In this document: piece by piece, positions 42,892 through 51,757 of the stretch | How the letters are laid out: each line of letters begins with the position of its first letter | How positions within the stretch are numbered: the stretch's first letter is position 1 | Assembly: GCA_965215855.1 (NCBI GenBank) | Contig: CBDCER010000003.1 | Span: 372,001 to 436,000, forward strand | Source of the DNA: J027 sp965215855 | Lineage (GTDB): Bacteria; Chloroflexota; Anaerolineae; Aggregatilineales; J027 | Length of the DNA stretch: 64,000 bases | Reading direction: 5' to 3' | Made by a program: the position numbers and the translations under genes | The notes under the pieces: model-generated | What the model was told of the DNA's origin: nothing | Databases searched by the model: none | What the model saw: the letters and a program-made list of their open reading frames with translations, nothing else

Positions 42892-45789
42892 ATGTTTCGA
42901 TCACCAGAAATCCCGATTTTGCAAGATAAAGTTACTACCCTGCGAAACCAGATCGAAAAGATCAAGGCCACGGTGCGCGGCCTCATTCAACATGGTAAGC
43001 ACCATGCCGAAAGAATACCGGCCTATTTTGAGAACAAGCTAGACGATAACCAGCGTAAGGCCGTTGAGATACTGAGTACCCAATCCGTACATCGTTATCT
43101 GGGCTGGAATGCTGACCAATGGGCCGCCTGGCAACCACCGATGTGGGGGGATGATAACAGCGGCGGACAATCTAACCAGTTCACCCCCAATAGCATTCGC
43201 ATTGGTGAGATGGTAGATGCCAAAAGGGGGCAAGAATTTGCAGTACCAGCGATGGCCCCATTCATCGGGCAAGCACGGACCATCATTATCAAGTCTGGGG
43301 TTGGGCAATATCAGCAAGGGCTGAGTTTGTTGCAAAGTCTGTTAATCCGCTCTGCATTGATGTTGCCACACCAAACCACCTATACCTTGTTAGACCCCGC
43401 ACATTTGGGGCAGTGCTTCCCAATGCGGACACAATTACCCCATGTTCAGAACAGCACCAATGATGTCCGGCGTGACTTAGACCAGGTCATTGACCGGATT
43501 GTGCGCCTGAGTACCTCTTTCCTTGAACACCAGGCTTTCCATGAAGTCGATCTCGATTTGCGTATCAACGAGCGGTATAACTTCGTCGTTGTGGCGGATT
43601 TCCCCAACCGGTACGATCATCGGGCCATCGAAGCCCTTGAGAGTATTACATCCAATGGGCCGCGTGCTGGAACCTATGTGTTCATTCATTACAACACCGA
43701 ACATGAGTTGCCCCGCGATGTCTCTATGTCTGTCTTTAAAAATGCCTGCTACATCGACCTGGCTTCACCAGCATCTGTCGATCAATCTGGCATGACATTA
43801 CGGATAGATAACGCCCCACCACGCGAATTGCAAACAGACCTCTTTAAGAAGCTGGCCGACGCTAAACCGCCTGAACGCAAAATTGACTGGGCAGAAGAAG
43901 TGGGGCTGCCAGAAAGCCAATGGTGGCGTGAAAATTCTGATAAGGTGTTCTCGACCCCTATTGGTGCATTGGGCGCAACTGGCAGCCTGAACCTGTGGAT
44001 GGGTGCGACAGAAAAAGGTATCGTAGCGCACGGTGTTCTAGGTGGTGCAACGGGTGCTGGTAAATCCAATCTTTATCATGTGTTGATTACGGGTCTTGCC
44101 ATCCGCTATAGTCCCGAAGAACTGCGCTTTTTCCTCATAGATGGCAAAGATGGTGTCGAATTCCAGCCCTATCGTACCTTACCCCATGCTGAAGTGGTTT
44201 CATTAAAATCATCGCCTCAATTGTCCCGCAGTGTGTTGCAGGAACTCACCCTGGAACAAGAGCGCCGCAACGAAATTTTCACCCGCGTGGGTGTAGCTGA
44301 CCTCTCAGAGTATCGTAGGGTCGGCCAGCCTGAAGGGAAACTCCCGCGCATCGTGTTGCTGGTTGACGAATATCAGGAACTCTTTGAAGGTGACAAAGAC
44401 GGTATTGCCTCGGCTTATCTGGAGCAAATTGCCCGGCAAGGGCGTAGTGTAGGGCTGCATATGATGTTGGGGGCACAGGGCTTCGTCGGGGTTCAGGGCA
44501 TGATTAATCGTAATGCGATTTTTGGGAATATCCACTTGCGGATGGCAATGAATATGCCCGCGACGGATGTTCAAGCGCTAACCGAGTTTCAGCGTCAGGG
44601 CAAAGGATTAATCATGACCTGTGATTTACCCGGCAAGATTGTTGTGAACCATCACAGTGGCAACGACGGCGACAATGCCAATCAATTGGGCAAGATTGCT
44701 TTCCTGGATTATGAAACCCGTGCTGATATCATCGCCCGTTTGGCGGGCAAAGCCAATGAAGAGATAGACCCGAAGCACAACCCGGTAACCATTGTTTTCG
44801 ATGGTAAAGCCCAGCCCAACCTGATTGAAAACCAACTTGTTGAATACTTGTTGCAACACGACAAATGGCTCAACCAAGAGGAAATGCAAGAGGTTGCACG
44901 TCGTCCGTTACACGATGAAGGGTTTGAACAGCCAGACTGGTTCTCGGCAGAGCATCCCAAAATTTCCTGGATCGGTCAGGACTTCAGTGTGCGCGGGCAG
45001 GCAGCAGTTATCTTTCGACGACGGGTCAGCGAGAATGCCATGATTATTGGCAGTGCCAATGCGCCCCGCTATGGCATGTTAGGTGCGATCATCACCAGCC
45101 TGACCCTCAACGCCCCACCCGACAATCTTGAATTCATCATTTTCGACCGCTCGGTTCCCGGCACAGATTGGCATGATACACTCAAACGAGTTGTTGAGGA
45201 TGTGCTAGTTCCAGCCGGTTATAAACGCAGACTGTATCGGGAGAATCGTGACGCTGAAAAAATGCTGGATGAAGTGCTGGAAATCATCGCCCAACGGCAT
45301 GAGATGAACGAAAGCGACCTGATGTATGAACCAGACGTGTTCTGCATCATGTCCGAACTGGATCGTGTTGATGAGTTGCGCCGCCCGCCAGGAGCCTATG
45401 TCATGAGCGAATCACCGTTGGGTGATAAGCTGAACCGTATTTGCCAGACAGGACCATCGCTGGGTGTACATGTTGTCATGAGCTTTGCGAATGTGCGTCC
45501 CATGTCGCATGTAGTAGATGAACGGCATGGGCTAAACAATTTCCGGCATCGTATTGCGCTTCAGATGTCTGAGGAAGAATCGTTAACACTGGTTCGCAGC
45601 CGCCGGGCAGCCATGCTACAAAATGAAGGGCCGCTGCCAGTGGTGGCGCTATACCTGGATACCGAGAACGACCGCAACACCCGCTTTAAACCCTACAGCA
45701 TTGAGGCAACGGTCGATTACTACGAGCAAATCCGACAAATCGGTGAGCGTTTGCAAGCCTGGGGGAATGACGACAATGAGCATGGATGA
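42892..45789 (+). CDS. Three-module FtsK/SpoIIIE/EccC-like ATPase
   Basis: The 965-residue product has three FtsK-type modules. Module 1 (about residues 100-330) lacks a Walker A lysine (IIIKSGVGQYQQG). Module 2 is canonical, with GGATGAGKSNLYHV at residues 385-392 and Walker B RIVLLVDEYQELF near 490. Module 3 (about 690-940) is again degenerate (MIIGSANAPRYGML, VFCIMSELDRVDE). EccC of type VII secretion also has several modules of which one is active. Unlike EccC, no N-terminal membrane anchor is visible, so it should be cytosolic. The stop overlaps the first WXG100-like gene, a pairing typical of ESX loci. It is preceded by a 90-base gap and AAGGAGCAGG. Confidence 0.85.
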   Translation: MFRSPEIPILQDKVTTLRNQIEKIKATVRGLIQHGKHHAERIPAYFENKLDDNQRKAVEILSTQSVHRYLGWNADQWAAWQPPMWGDDNSGGQSNQFTPNSIRIGEMVDAKRGQEFAVPAMAPFIGQARTIIIKSGVGQYQQGLSLLQSLLIRSALMLPHQTTYTLLDPAHLGQCFPMRTQLPHVQNSTNDVRRDLDQVIDRIVRLSTSFLEHQAFHEVDLDLRINERYNFVVVADFPNRYDHRAIEALESITSNGPRAGTYVFIHYNTEHELPRDVSMSVFKNACYIDLASPASVDQSGMTLRIDNAPPRELQTDLFKKLADAKPPERKIDWAEEVGLPESQWWRENSDKVFSTPIGALGATGSLNLWMGATEKGIVAHGVLGGATGAGKSNLYHVLITGLAIRYSPEELRFFLIDGKDGVEFQPYRTLPHAEVVSLKSSPQLSRSVLQELTLEQERRNEIFTRVGVADLSEYRRVGQPEGKLPRIVLLVDEYQELFEGDKDGIASAYLEQIARQGRSVGLHMMLGAQGFVGVQGMINRNAIFGNIHLRMAMNMPATDVQALTEFQRQGKGLIMTCDLPGKIVVNHHSGNDGDNANQLGKIAFLDYETRADIIARLAGKANEEIDPKHNPVTIVFDGKAQPNLIENQLVEYLLQHDKWLNQEEMQEVARRPLHDEGFEQPDWFSAEHPKISWIGQDFSVRGQAAVIFRRRVSENAMIIGSANAPRYGMLGAIITSLTLNAPPDNLEFIIFDRSVPGTDWHDTLKRVVEDVLVPAGYKRRLYRENRDAEKMLDEVLEIIAQRHEMNESDLMYEPDVFCIMSELDRVDELRRPPGAYVMSESPLGDKLNRICQTGPSLGVHVVMSFANVRPMSHVVDERHGLNNFRHRIALQMSEEESLTLVRSRRAAMLQNEGPLPVVALYLDTENDRNTRFKPYSIEATVDYYEQIRQIGERLQAWGNDDNEHG

Positions 45790-46048
45790 TCAGTACATCC
45801 AGATGCGGCGCTTTGCCAAATCGCTGGATGACTTCACACAACACATGGGAGCTTCACTGCGAGAGCTAGAAGAACAACATGCCCTGGTTGCTCCCTTATG
45901 GCAAGACGAGATGCACGAGGACTATGAACGTGATTGGAGACCACTTCACGAGTTGATGAGCCGTTTTGTGACGGTTGACGGCCCGCGATACCTCGAATTC
46001 TTACATACCAAAATGCGTCTGCTAGAAAGGTACTTGCGCGGTGGCTGA
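45776..46048 (+). CDS. WXG100-like small helical protein (1)
   Basis: The 90-residue product is two helices around a tight centre (LVAPLWQDEMHEDYERDWRP), with the tryptophan and following acidic turn of the WXG100/ESX family, although the WxG glycine is not kept. ESX-family proteins are dimeric substrates or adaptors of EccC ATPases. It overlaps the ATPase gene by 14 bases and the next WXG100-like gene by 8, so the pair is probably made together as a heterodimer. Confidence 0.65.
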   Translation: MSMDDQYIQMRRFAKSLDDFTQHMGASLRELEEQHALVAPLWQDEMHEDYERDWRPLHELMSRFVTVDGPRYLEFLHTKMRLLERYLRGG

Positions 46049-46325
46049 TACGACAGCGTTACTTCAGGGATTGATCGACTATCGTGACACACTCATGAAA
46101 CATCTCAGTCAGCTTAATCAAGGTTTTGAGACCTTATCACGGGAATGGCAACACTTTAGCCTCGTATATGAGGGTGATGCTGCACACGAATTTAAAGGGT
46201 TGTGGTTTCGCACGAGTTCTAATTTTCAGGAATACCTGGATCGTACTCAGCGCATTGTGGCTGTTTTAGATGAGCGGATCAATTTCTTGCAGGAGGCGAA
46301 CCGTCCGGATTCTGGACTTACGTAG
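46041..46325 (+). CDS. WXG100-like small helical protein (2)
   Basis: The 94-residue product has a helix-turn-helix layout with LSREWQHFSLVYEGDAAHEF at its centre, in which tryptophan and the GDAA turn match the WXG100 pattern, and FQEYLDRTQRIVAVLDERI as the second helix. It starts with GTG 46041, inside the 3' end of the preceding WXG100-like gene and after a ribosome-binding-site-like AGAAAGG. It is probably the partner of the preceding small protein. Confidence 0.68.
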   Translation: MADTTALLQGLIDYRDTLMKHLSQLNQGFETLSREWQHFSLVYEGDAAHEFKGLWFRTSSNFQEYLDRTQRIVAVLDERINFLQEANRPDSGLT

Positions 46326-46337
46326 AAAGGCAATGCG

Positions 46338-48275
46338 ATGGCAGTAACAGACCCCCGCAAGCTCGTCGTCATCTTAGGTGACCTTGAGCATGAACTTGAA
46401 CGCTGGGCTACTAAAGCTTCGGATATGGTGCGAATAGCGAGCCACACACAAAACACGACACGTGAAGTGGTCGAGATGACGCGCCGGGTGACGCGCCTGA
46501 CTACAGAAGAGTTCTATGAAGACGAAGCCCTGCATCGTAGCAAGAAACAGGTCACACATGATTTGCTATTGAATGCCCAGGATGCAATAGAAACGGCACA
46601 GGCGTTTGTAGAAGCTGCACGCGAACGACGCAACTCGACCCAGGTCATTTTGGGCCGGTGGGAAAAAGAACGTGATCGGGCGCTGGCCTGGCAAGCACGG
46701 GCTGAAAAGCGTGTGGCCGACGCCAAAGCAGAATTGGCAAAGGCGCAGGCCGCATTGGACTCGGCCAGAAGGCAATTAGCCGACGCGGAACGGGCACTGG
46801 AGAAATGCCGGAACACCGTCATTGAGAAACGAGATAGTCAGGGGCGTGTTCATCGTTCAAAACCCGATTGCAGTCGGTATGTAGCGGCTGTCCAACAAGC
46901 ACAGGCAGAAGTCACAAGCGCACAAAATTGGGTCCGAACCGCAGAGGTTGAGTTGAATGAAGCTCTCGCCGAGCTATCGCGTGCCGAAGCACGTGTAAGC
47001 GCCTGCGAAAAAGCCGTTTCATTTGCTAATCAGGCGCTGGCGAAGGCAACCAAAAGCCAACAACATGGAAATAATGCGCTATCAGATAGTGAACGCACCA
47101 TGGATCATGCCAGGGCGGCTGAAAACTCAATGGATATGGCTGGTGAACACCTGGAACAAGAACGACTGGCCGTTGAAGAAATGAATATGTTCATGCAGCA
47201 ATCGTCCGACGCCTTGATGAATGCCAAAAATCACCTCATTCACGGCACGAATTACGAAGAATCCGCACAGCGTTACCGCATTTTGACCAGGGCCGAGTTG
47301 GAATATCGCATTGATGTTTTGTATGCCCTAAACCGGCCAGAATTGCTCGGCGGTGTGGTTCCTGTCGAACTCAGCGCCCCCGGTGTATTCATTGCCCCTG
47401 GCGGAGCGGGTACAGGCGCACCATCTGGAACCAGTGCCGTAGAAAAAGCCGCGAAACTGCCGACGGACGAGGGCATCTGGGAAGTTGTTGAAGCGGTAGT
47501 CAATGTCGTGGATTTGCCAGCAGTAGACATCGACGAAGAACAGCAGAAGCGGCTGCCACTGGAGCAAATGCGGGCCATACTTAAGCGTTTGCCAGTTATG
47601 ATTCCTTTGCAAGAGGAGGGAATCGGTCTGCAAGAGACATACTGGCAACAACGTGACGAAGAGGACTCTTTTGCGGCCAATATGGGATACGCGGCTGCGT
47701 TTCGTGCCTACTATGGAAATGACAGGGTCGAACTTATCCAGATGGATGATGGGTTTTTGGTTACATCCGGTGAAGAGCGCGTGTGGTTGGCACAGGAAAT
47801 GAGCCTCGACAAATTACCGGTACATCTTTGGGTACAACCGGCTCATCTCCAACCCCTATCGTTGACGGATGACAGCGATCAGGAATGGGAGTTACGGGTA
47901 TACCTCGGTGACGATCGGTTTCAGTTGCGTATTTTTAACATGAGCGAACGCGCCGCTATTCCCGAAGGAATCACCGAAGGCGACGGTTTGTGCCTGGATT
48001 TTGAACCGGAAGCACCTGGCGAGCCTGGCAGTGCAGTTATCGTCCGGTTTGCGGTCGAAGAACAGCATATACAGACGGGATTCGCTAATGATGCACTGCA
48101 ACGGGCAGAAACAATCAGCCAACAGCACGGCGCGGGTGCAATATACCATCGAGTAGACCGGCACGAAACGAACAGTGATGACACCGTTTCATGGTTCCGC
48201 GACTCTGGTTATCAGGTCAATTACGAAAGCCAGTATATCCTGGTCTATAAAGAATTTAATCAAGGACAACTCTGA
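46338..48275 (+). CDS. Coiled-coil protein with a C-terminal globular domain, possible effector
   Basis: In the 645-residue product, residues 1-320 are almost entirely coiled coil, with Ala-rich repeats such as AKAELAKAQAALDSARRQL. A Gly/Pro/Ala-rich linker follows (FIAPGGAGTGAPSGTS, about residues 352-370), then two small beta-rich regions. The last 100 residues (FANDALQRAETISQQHGAGA to WFRDSGYQVNYESQYILVY) recall the C-terminal half of a GNAT acetyltransferase, but no acetyl-CoA loop is seen. Long coiled-coil N-termini after WXG100 genes are typical of type VII substrates such as LXG toxins. An effector role is inference. It ends in an overlap with the next gene. Confidence 0.62.
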   Translation: MAVTDPRKLVVILGDLEHELERWATKASDMVRIASHTQNTTREVVEMTRRVTRLTTEEFYEDEALHRSKKQVTHDLLLNAQDAIETAQAFVEAARERRNSTQVILGRWEKERDRALAWQARAEKRVADAKAELAKAQAALDSARRQLADAERALEKCRNTVIEKRDSQGRVHRSKPDCSRYVAAVQQAQAEVTSAQNWVRTAEVELNEALAELSRAEARVSACEKAVSFANQALAKATKSQQHGNNALSDSERTMDHARAAENSMDMAGEHLEQERLAVEEMNMFMQQSSDALMNAKNHLIHGTNYEESAQRYRILTRAELEYRIDVLYALNRPELLGGVVPVELSAPGVFIAPGGAGTGAPSGTSAVEKAAKLPTDEGIWEVVEAVVNVVDLPAVDIDEEQQKRLPLEQMRAILKRLPVMIPLQEEGIGLQETYWQQRDEEDSFAANMGYAAAFRAYYGNDRVELIQMDDGFLVTSGEERVWLAQEMSLDKLPVHLWVQPAHLQPLSLTDDSDQEWELRVYLGDDRFQLRIFNMSERAAIPEGITEGDGLCLDFEPEAPGEPGSAVIVRFAVEEQHIQTGFANDALQRAETISQQHGAGAIYHRVDRHETNSDDTVSWFRDSGYQVNYESQYILVYKEFNQGQL

Positions 48276-48691
48276 TGGAAGAAGATCTATGGTATTTGCA
48301 GCAACAATCTCGCGTGTTGCAAGAATTTCGAGAGAATATTCAATTGCTCTGGGATGACGAAGCATCCAAAACGATCAATTACCATTTTCTGAATCCGCAC
48401 CAGGAAGATGATGACCAAATGATTGAGAATTTTGTGATGCAGGATCAACACCTGTCCGAAAGCGAGACGTTACGCACACAGGCTCAGGCCCAATCGGATG
48501 TAGCACGCGAACTCTCTATGAAGATTCGGGTTCTTATTGAACGGGCACAGGAAGACATTGAACGCGCCATTCAATATTATCAACAATATCGAAATTTTCT
48601 CGCACAAGGTAAAGGGTTAATCCCAGAAATCGAAGAACTTGTTCATTTAGCAAATGCGACTGGAGAAGGGGCACCACCCAATGAGTTATGA
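48275..48691 (+). CDS. WXG100-like helical protein (3)
   Basis: The 138-residue product has a first helix (LQQQSRVLQEFRENIQLLW) followed by WDDEASKTINYHFL at the turn and a long second helical region rich in Gln and Glu. This fits a longer relative of the WXG100 proteins upstream. The start codon overlaps the stop of the coiled-coil gene, and its own stop overlaps the next start, so the three are coupled. A chaperone role for the coiled-coil protein is possible. Confidence 0.6.
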   Translation: MEEDLWYLQQQSRVLQEFRENIQLLWDDEASKTINYHFLNPHQEDDDQMIENFVMQDQHLSESETLRTQAQAQSDVARELSMKIRVLIERAQEDIERAIQYYQQYRNFLAQGKGLIPEIEELVHLANATGEGAPPNEL

Positions 48692-49067
48692 CATTCATAT
48701 TCCACCGGAAGTTCAACATGTTGTGGACGAGCGTGTCCGGATTTATTCTGAAAACAGTTTAGCTGTATCGCAAGCGGCCCAACTGGACAACCCCATACGC
48801 CAGGTTGGCAGTATGATGGGGCAGATGACAGCAGTCAATAGCCCGCTGACGGGAAGCGGTAATCCGCCTGATGAAATTGCACATGTGTTAGACAACATTT
48901 ATAGACAAGTCAATGAAATTGATCGGCTTGAAGCTGAAATCCAAACAACTGAAAATCGGATTGCCCAGTTAATCAAGGACGCGCAGAGTAAAACAATGCT
49001 GGTTGTGGGTGGTGGCATTGCAGCTTTGATTGTTTTGGCGCTGCTCATTGTTATGGCAATAGGATGA
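48681..49067 (+). CDS. Small tail-anchored membrane protein of the cluster
   Basis: In the 128-residue product, residues 1-95 are soluble and partly coiled coil (VNEIDRLEAEIQTTENRIAQ). A single C-terminal membrane segment follows (TMLVVGGGIAALIVLALLI, about residues 105-126) with almost nothing after it. ATG 48681 is preceded by GGAGAAGGGG and overlaps the previous stop. It is the only membrane-inserted product of the whole cluster, so it may tether the FtsK-like ATPase or the WXG100-like proteins to the membrane. Confidence 0.72.
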   Translation: MSYDIHIPPEVQHVVDERVRIYSENSLAVSQAAQLDNPIRQVGSMMGQMTAVNSPLTGSGNPPDEIAHVLDNIYRQVNEIDRLEAEIQTTENRIAQLIKDAQSKTMLVVGGGIAALIVLALLIVMAIG

Positions 49068-49102
49068 TTTGGTAACGATTTGTTATACAATTACATTATA
49101 GT

Positions 49103-49150
49103 GGGGAAACCAGTTCAAACTCGCATGATTGTGTTTCCCCTTTGTTGGGG
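49103..49150 (+). terminator. Terminator-like hairpin after the TIR/GTPase/FtsK cluster
   Basis: GGGGAAAC (49103-49110) pairs perfectly with GTTTCCCC (49133-49140) around a 22-base loop, followed by a short T-rich stretch (TTTGTTG). It lies 36 bases after the last stop of the cluster. Part of the stem and loop (49106-49126) recurs inverted at 49976-49996. Confidence 0.6.
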
Positions 49151-49435
49151 ATAATTCATGAATTGTGCGGCTTCTTTCTGCTTTCCCCATTATATATCAA
49201 TATAAACCTATGTTTTTCGGATTCGATAGGATGTTTGAGATCTTGGATAGAAAGAAGTAATAAGAGAATATACGAAAAGCCTGTTTGGCATCAATCTGAA
49301 GCCCTGAGTGTACTTTGGGAAAAACCTAGAAAACCGTATTGCTATGGGACGAACTCCTCTGCAACGGCATAGAAGACGAGACAGGAAAAACAGTGAAATT
49401 TCCGATTCTTGACCCTTTTCGTACACCCTCTAATC

Positions 49436-49565
49436 TCGACTTTGTACATGGATGTCGATAACGGGTCAAGAGAGTTCACATGCTGCGATGATCCACCGAT
49501 TTTGGCGAGTTTTTGAGCCGTTATAAACCATTATGAACCGAATTTTTCTTGATGTACAAAGTCGA
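49436..49565. repeat. Perfect 14-bp inverted repeat flanking about 100 bases
   Basis: TCGACTTTGTACAT (49436-49449) is repeated inverted at 49552-49565. No frame lies between the arms. It may be a remnant of a small non-autonomous element or a structured RNA. No flanking duplication was recognised. The rest of 49141-49746 shows no gene. Confidence 0.55.
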
Positions 49566-49746
49566 ACTAATATCTGTAGAGCATCGTGATGAGATCAAAG
49601 GTGTTGCCATCGGCTGCATTGAACGAAAAGAGACCTTATTGGCTGTTCATAGCGGTATTGCAGGGTTGATCACCTGTTGTTATGTGCTTTTAGCCACCTA
49701 AGCGCCTTCTTTTTCACTCGAATACCTCACAACCACCTGATCCTCT

Positions 49747-50030
49747 CACTTTCGGGGCTTCAATTCGCCAAAGTTCAGGGTCATCGCCGAAAGTGATAAC
49801 CCATGCGATATCGTCCCGTTATCGAGAGTTAGTGCCGACTGGCTTTGCCAGCAAACGCTTCCGCAAAGCGGAAAACTGTCGATAAAGGCGATTACCACGA
49901 GTAATCGACTTATGGAGAAATTGAAAAGAACTCGCATAATAAACCGCCTGATTTCCCGCAATTGGCCCAAATATTATGCGAGTTTGAACTGGTTTCTCCA
50001 TTAGCCGCTGGTAAGGAACAGTATAGCGGC
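49747..50030. other. Array of six successive hairpins (non-coding)
   Basis: Six inverted repeats follow one another: CACTTTCGG/CCGAAAGTG (49747-49795), CTGGC-TTT-GCCAG (49839-49851), TTCCGC-AAA-GCGGAA (49859-49873), CGATTAC-CACGA-GTAATCG (49889-49907), a long one with 29-base arms (49912-49940 and 49973-50001, outer 9 and inner 12 positions perfect), and GCCGCT/AGCGGC (50004-50030). No coding frame of note overlaps. This could be an origin, a transfer site, a single-strand initiation site or a structured RNA. The remaining gap to 50233 shows nothing else. Confidence 0.6.
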
Positions 50031-50233
50031 ACGCGATGGACTACGGTGCTGGCGCACCTCGATGGTAAACACGGTTATCACGAATAATCTACCGTACCGG
50101 ACATATATCTACAAAATCTCGAATTGCGGCCAAACACATATGGATGATAACTGTAGTCACCACTTGGCTGATTGGATGATTTCATCTACGATGATGTTAA
50201 ATCACTGTTCAGGAATCATCTGAAGGTAGTTGA

Positions 50234-51493
50234 ATGACCTCAAAACATGAGCCGCCAAAACCGCCTGCGACTATCCGTGATTGGCTTGCACAACATGGGG
50301 TTGGCGATGTATCTCTGCACCATATTGCTCGTACGCTTGGTAAGAGTCATCAAGTCACGGAAGCATTGCTGCAAAATCCTGTAACTTCCGAAACACTGCT
50401 AAACCTCAATCGCCTTGCACAGTATCGCCATCTAGCGCTTGCAAACCGTGTTTGGCCCCATTGTACATGGCTAGAATGGCGTGGTCAGCAAACCCGATCC
50501 CATCCAGTCATCAAACTGATTTTAGACACCTTTGGTTCGACACTCATGAAATATGTGGAGAAAACGTTTGGCGATACGATAGTTCTGGATTACTGGTCAG
50601 AACTCAAAGTACCATCCGCATATAAAGACATCATCTTAGACGATGAAGCCCGTGATCCGCTAAACGACATACCTGAAAACCAACTCATTGATAATCCACA
50701 TCTTGATGAAGAAGAAACAGGCGAATTCTATACCTTTGGTAGTCCAGCAACGGCGGCTTGTTTTGCGTGGCTTATTGAGACGCGCCATAACTATTCGCAC
50801 TATGTGGATCACCGGACGGGGTATCTCAATGATCCTTTGGGTATCCGGCTTGCCTATGATTTGCGTCAGGTTTTCAAGGAAGAATATTGGGCCGAATTGC
50901 CACCGGATACCTTGCCTTCCTATTTGGCTATTGCCCGTTCTTTGCACGCGGCCACGGTACCCGACGAATATCAAGAAGGACGACTCCCACCGCTCAAAAT
51001 TATCCAGGTGGCGAGTTTGAAGTCAGACTATCTGGCGGTGGCGCAGGTAGATTTTGATACTGTGTGGTTCGACCCGCAAGACACGCTGGTTTTCAAGCAA
51101 TCTCCCATCAATGTGTTTGTGTTAGATACTCAAATCGAGCGTTCACCAGCAGCGATTATATTGACGACCAATGATGAGCCTGGCAATCCAGAGCAGCATC
51201 GACAAGAGCCTGTTTACCAGTATCTGACCAACAGCGAAGATACACTTGCACTAGCCTTTGTGTTGGGCAAAGCCGTAGATATTGATCAGGCAAAAAAAAT
51301 ATTTGCCAAAACGTTGACCGAAGCACCTTGGGAGTTGCATACGGAAACAGGTGCTTTCTGTATCACGCGGGCCAATCCATATTTTGGAGAAGCGGCGACT
51401 GAAATGATTCCGGTCTACCGTATTGTTGGTGGTTATATGCTCCAATTAAACCCAGCTTATCAGTTTACCCCACAGGAAATTGACGCAGATTAG
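50234..51493 (+). CDS. Uncharacterised 419-residue protein
   Basis: The product has an N-terminal helix-turn-helix-like segment (TIRDWLAQHGVGDVSLHHIA followed by RTLGKSHQVTEAL, residues 12-50), an acidic middle and a beta-rich C-terminal half (VLDTQIERSPAAIILTTND). There is no signal peptide, membrane segment or catalytic motif that I recognise. It is a single gene with a weak ribosome-binding site (TGAAGG), placed before the SSB gene and after the hairpin array, so a role in plasmid replication or maintenance is possible. That rests on position only. Confidence 0.65.
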   Translation: MTSKHEPPKPPATIRDWLAQHGVGDVSLHHIARTLGKSHQVTEALLQNPVTSETLLNLNRLAQYRHLALANRVWPHCTWLEWRGQQTRSHPVIKLILDTFGSTLMKYVEKTFGDTIVLDYWSELKVPSAYKDIILDDEARDPLNDIPENQLIDNPHLDEEETGEFYTFGSPATAACFAWLIETRHNYSHYVDHRTGYLNDPLGIRLAYDLRQVFKEEYWAELPPDTLPSYLAIARSLHAATVPDEYQEGRLPPLKIIQVASLKSDYLAVAQVDFDTVWFDPQDTLVFKQSPINVFVLDTQIERSPAAIILTTNDEPGNPEQHRQEPVYQYLTNSEDTLALAFVLGKAVDIDQAKKIFAKTLTEAPWELHTETGAFCITRANPYFGEAATEMIPVYRIVGGYMLQLNPAYQFTPQEIDAD

Positions 51494-51757
51494 TTTTGAG
51501 AATACAAACGCCATAGTAGCCATCGGATATCTGCCTGTATCCAGTTATTGTATGTTCTACGCCAGGCGTTGAATAACCAGTAAATACCCCACATAGAAAA
51601 ACCCATCATCCAGTCCTATATCCCCATTTTCTTGCCATAGACATTCGTATTCACACGATTTTAGAGGGCGCTGACGCGCCTACACTGGGCGAAGCAATCA
51701 GTCGATAAGACTGCTTCATAATGTTTGATGCTCAGTAATCCAACAAGGAGGATACAG

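Noticed and set aside
42892..49067. Classical type VII secretion locus
   Set aside because: No EccB, EccD, EccE, EsaA, EssA or mycosin-like gene is present and the ATPase lacks a membrane anchor.
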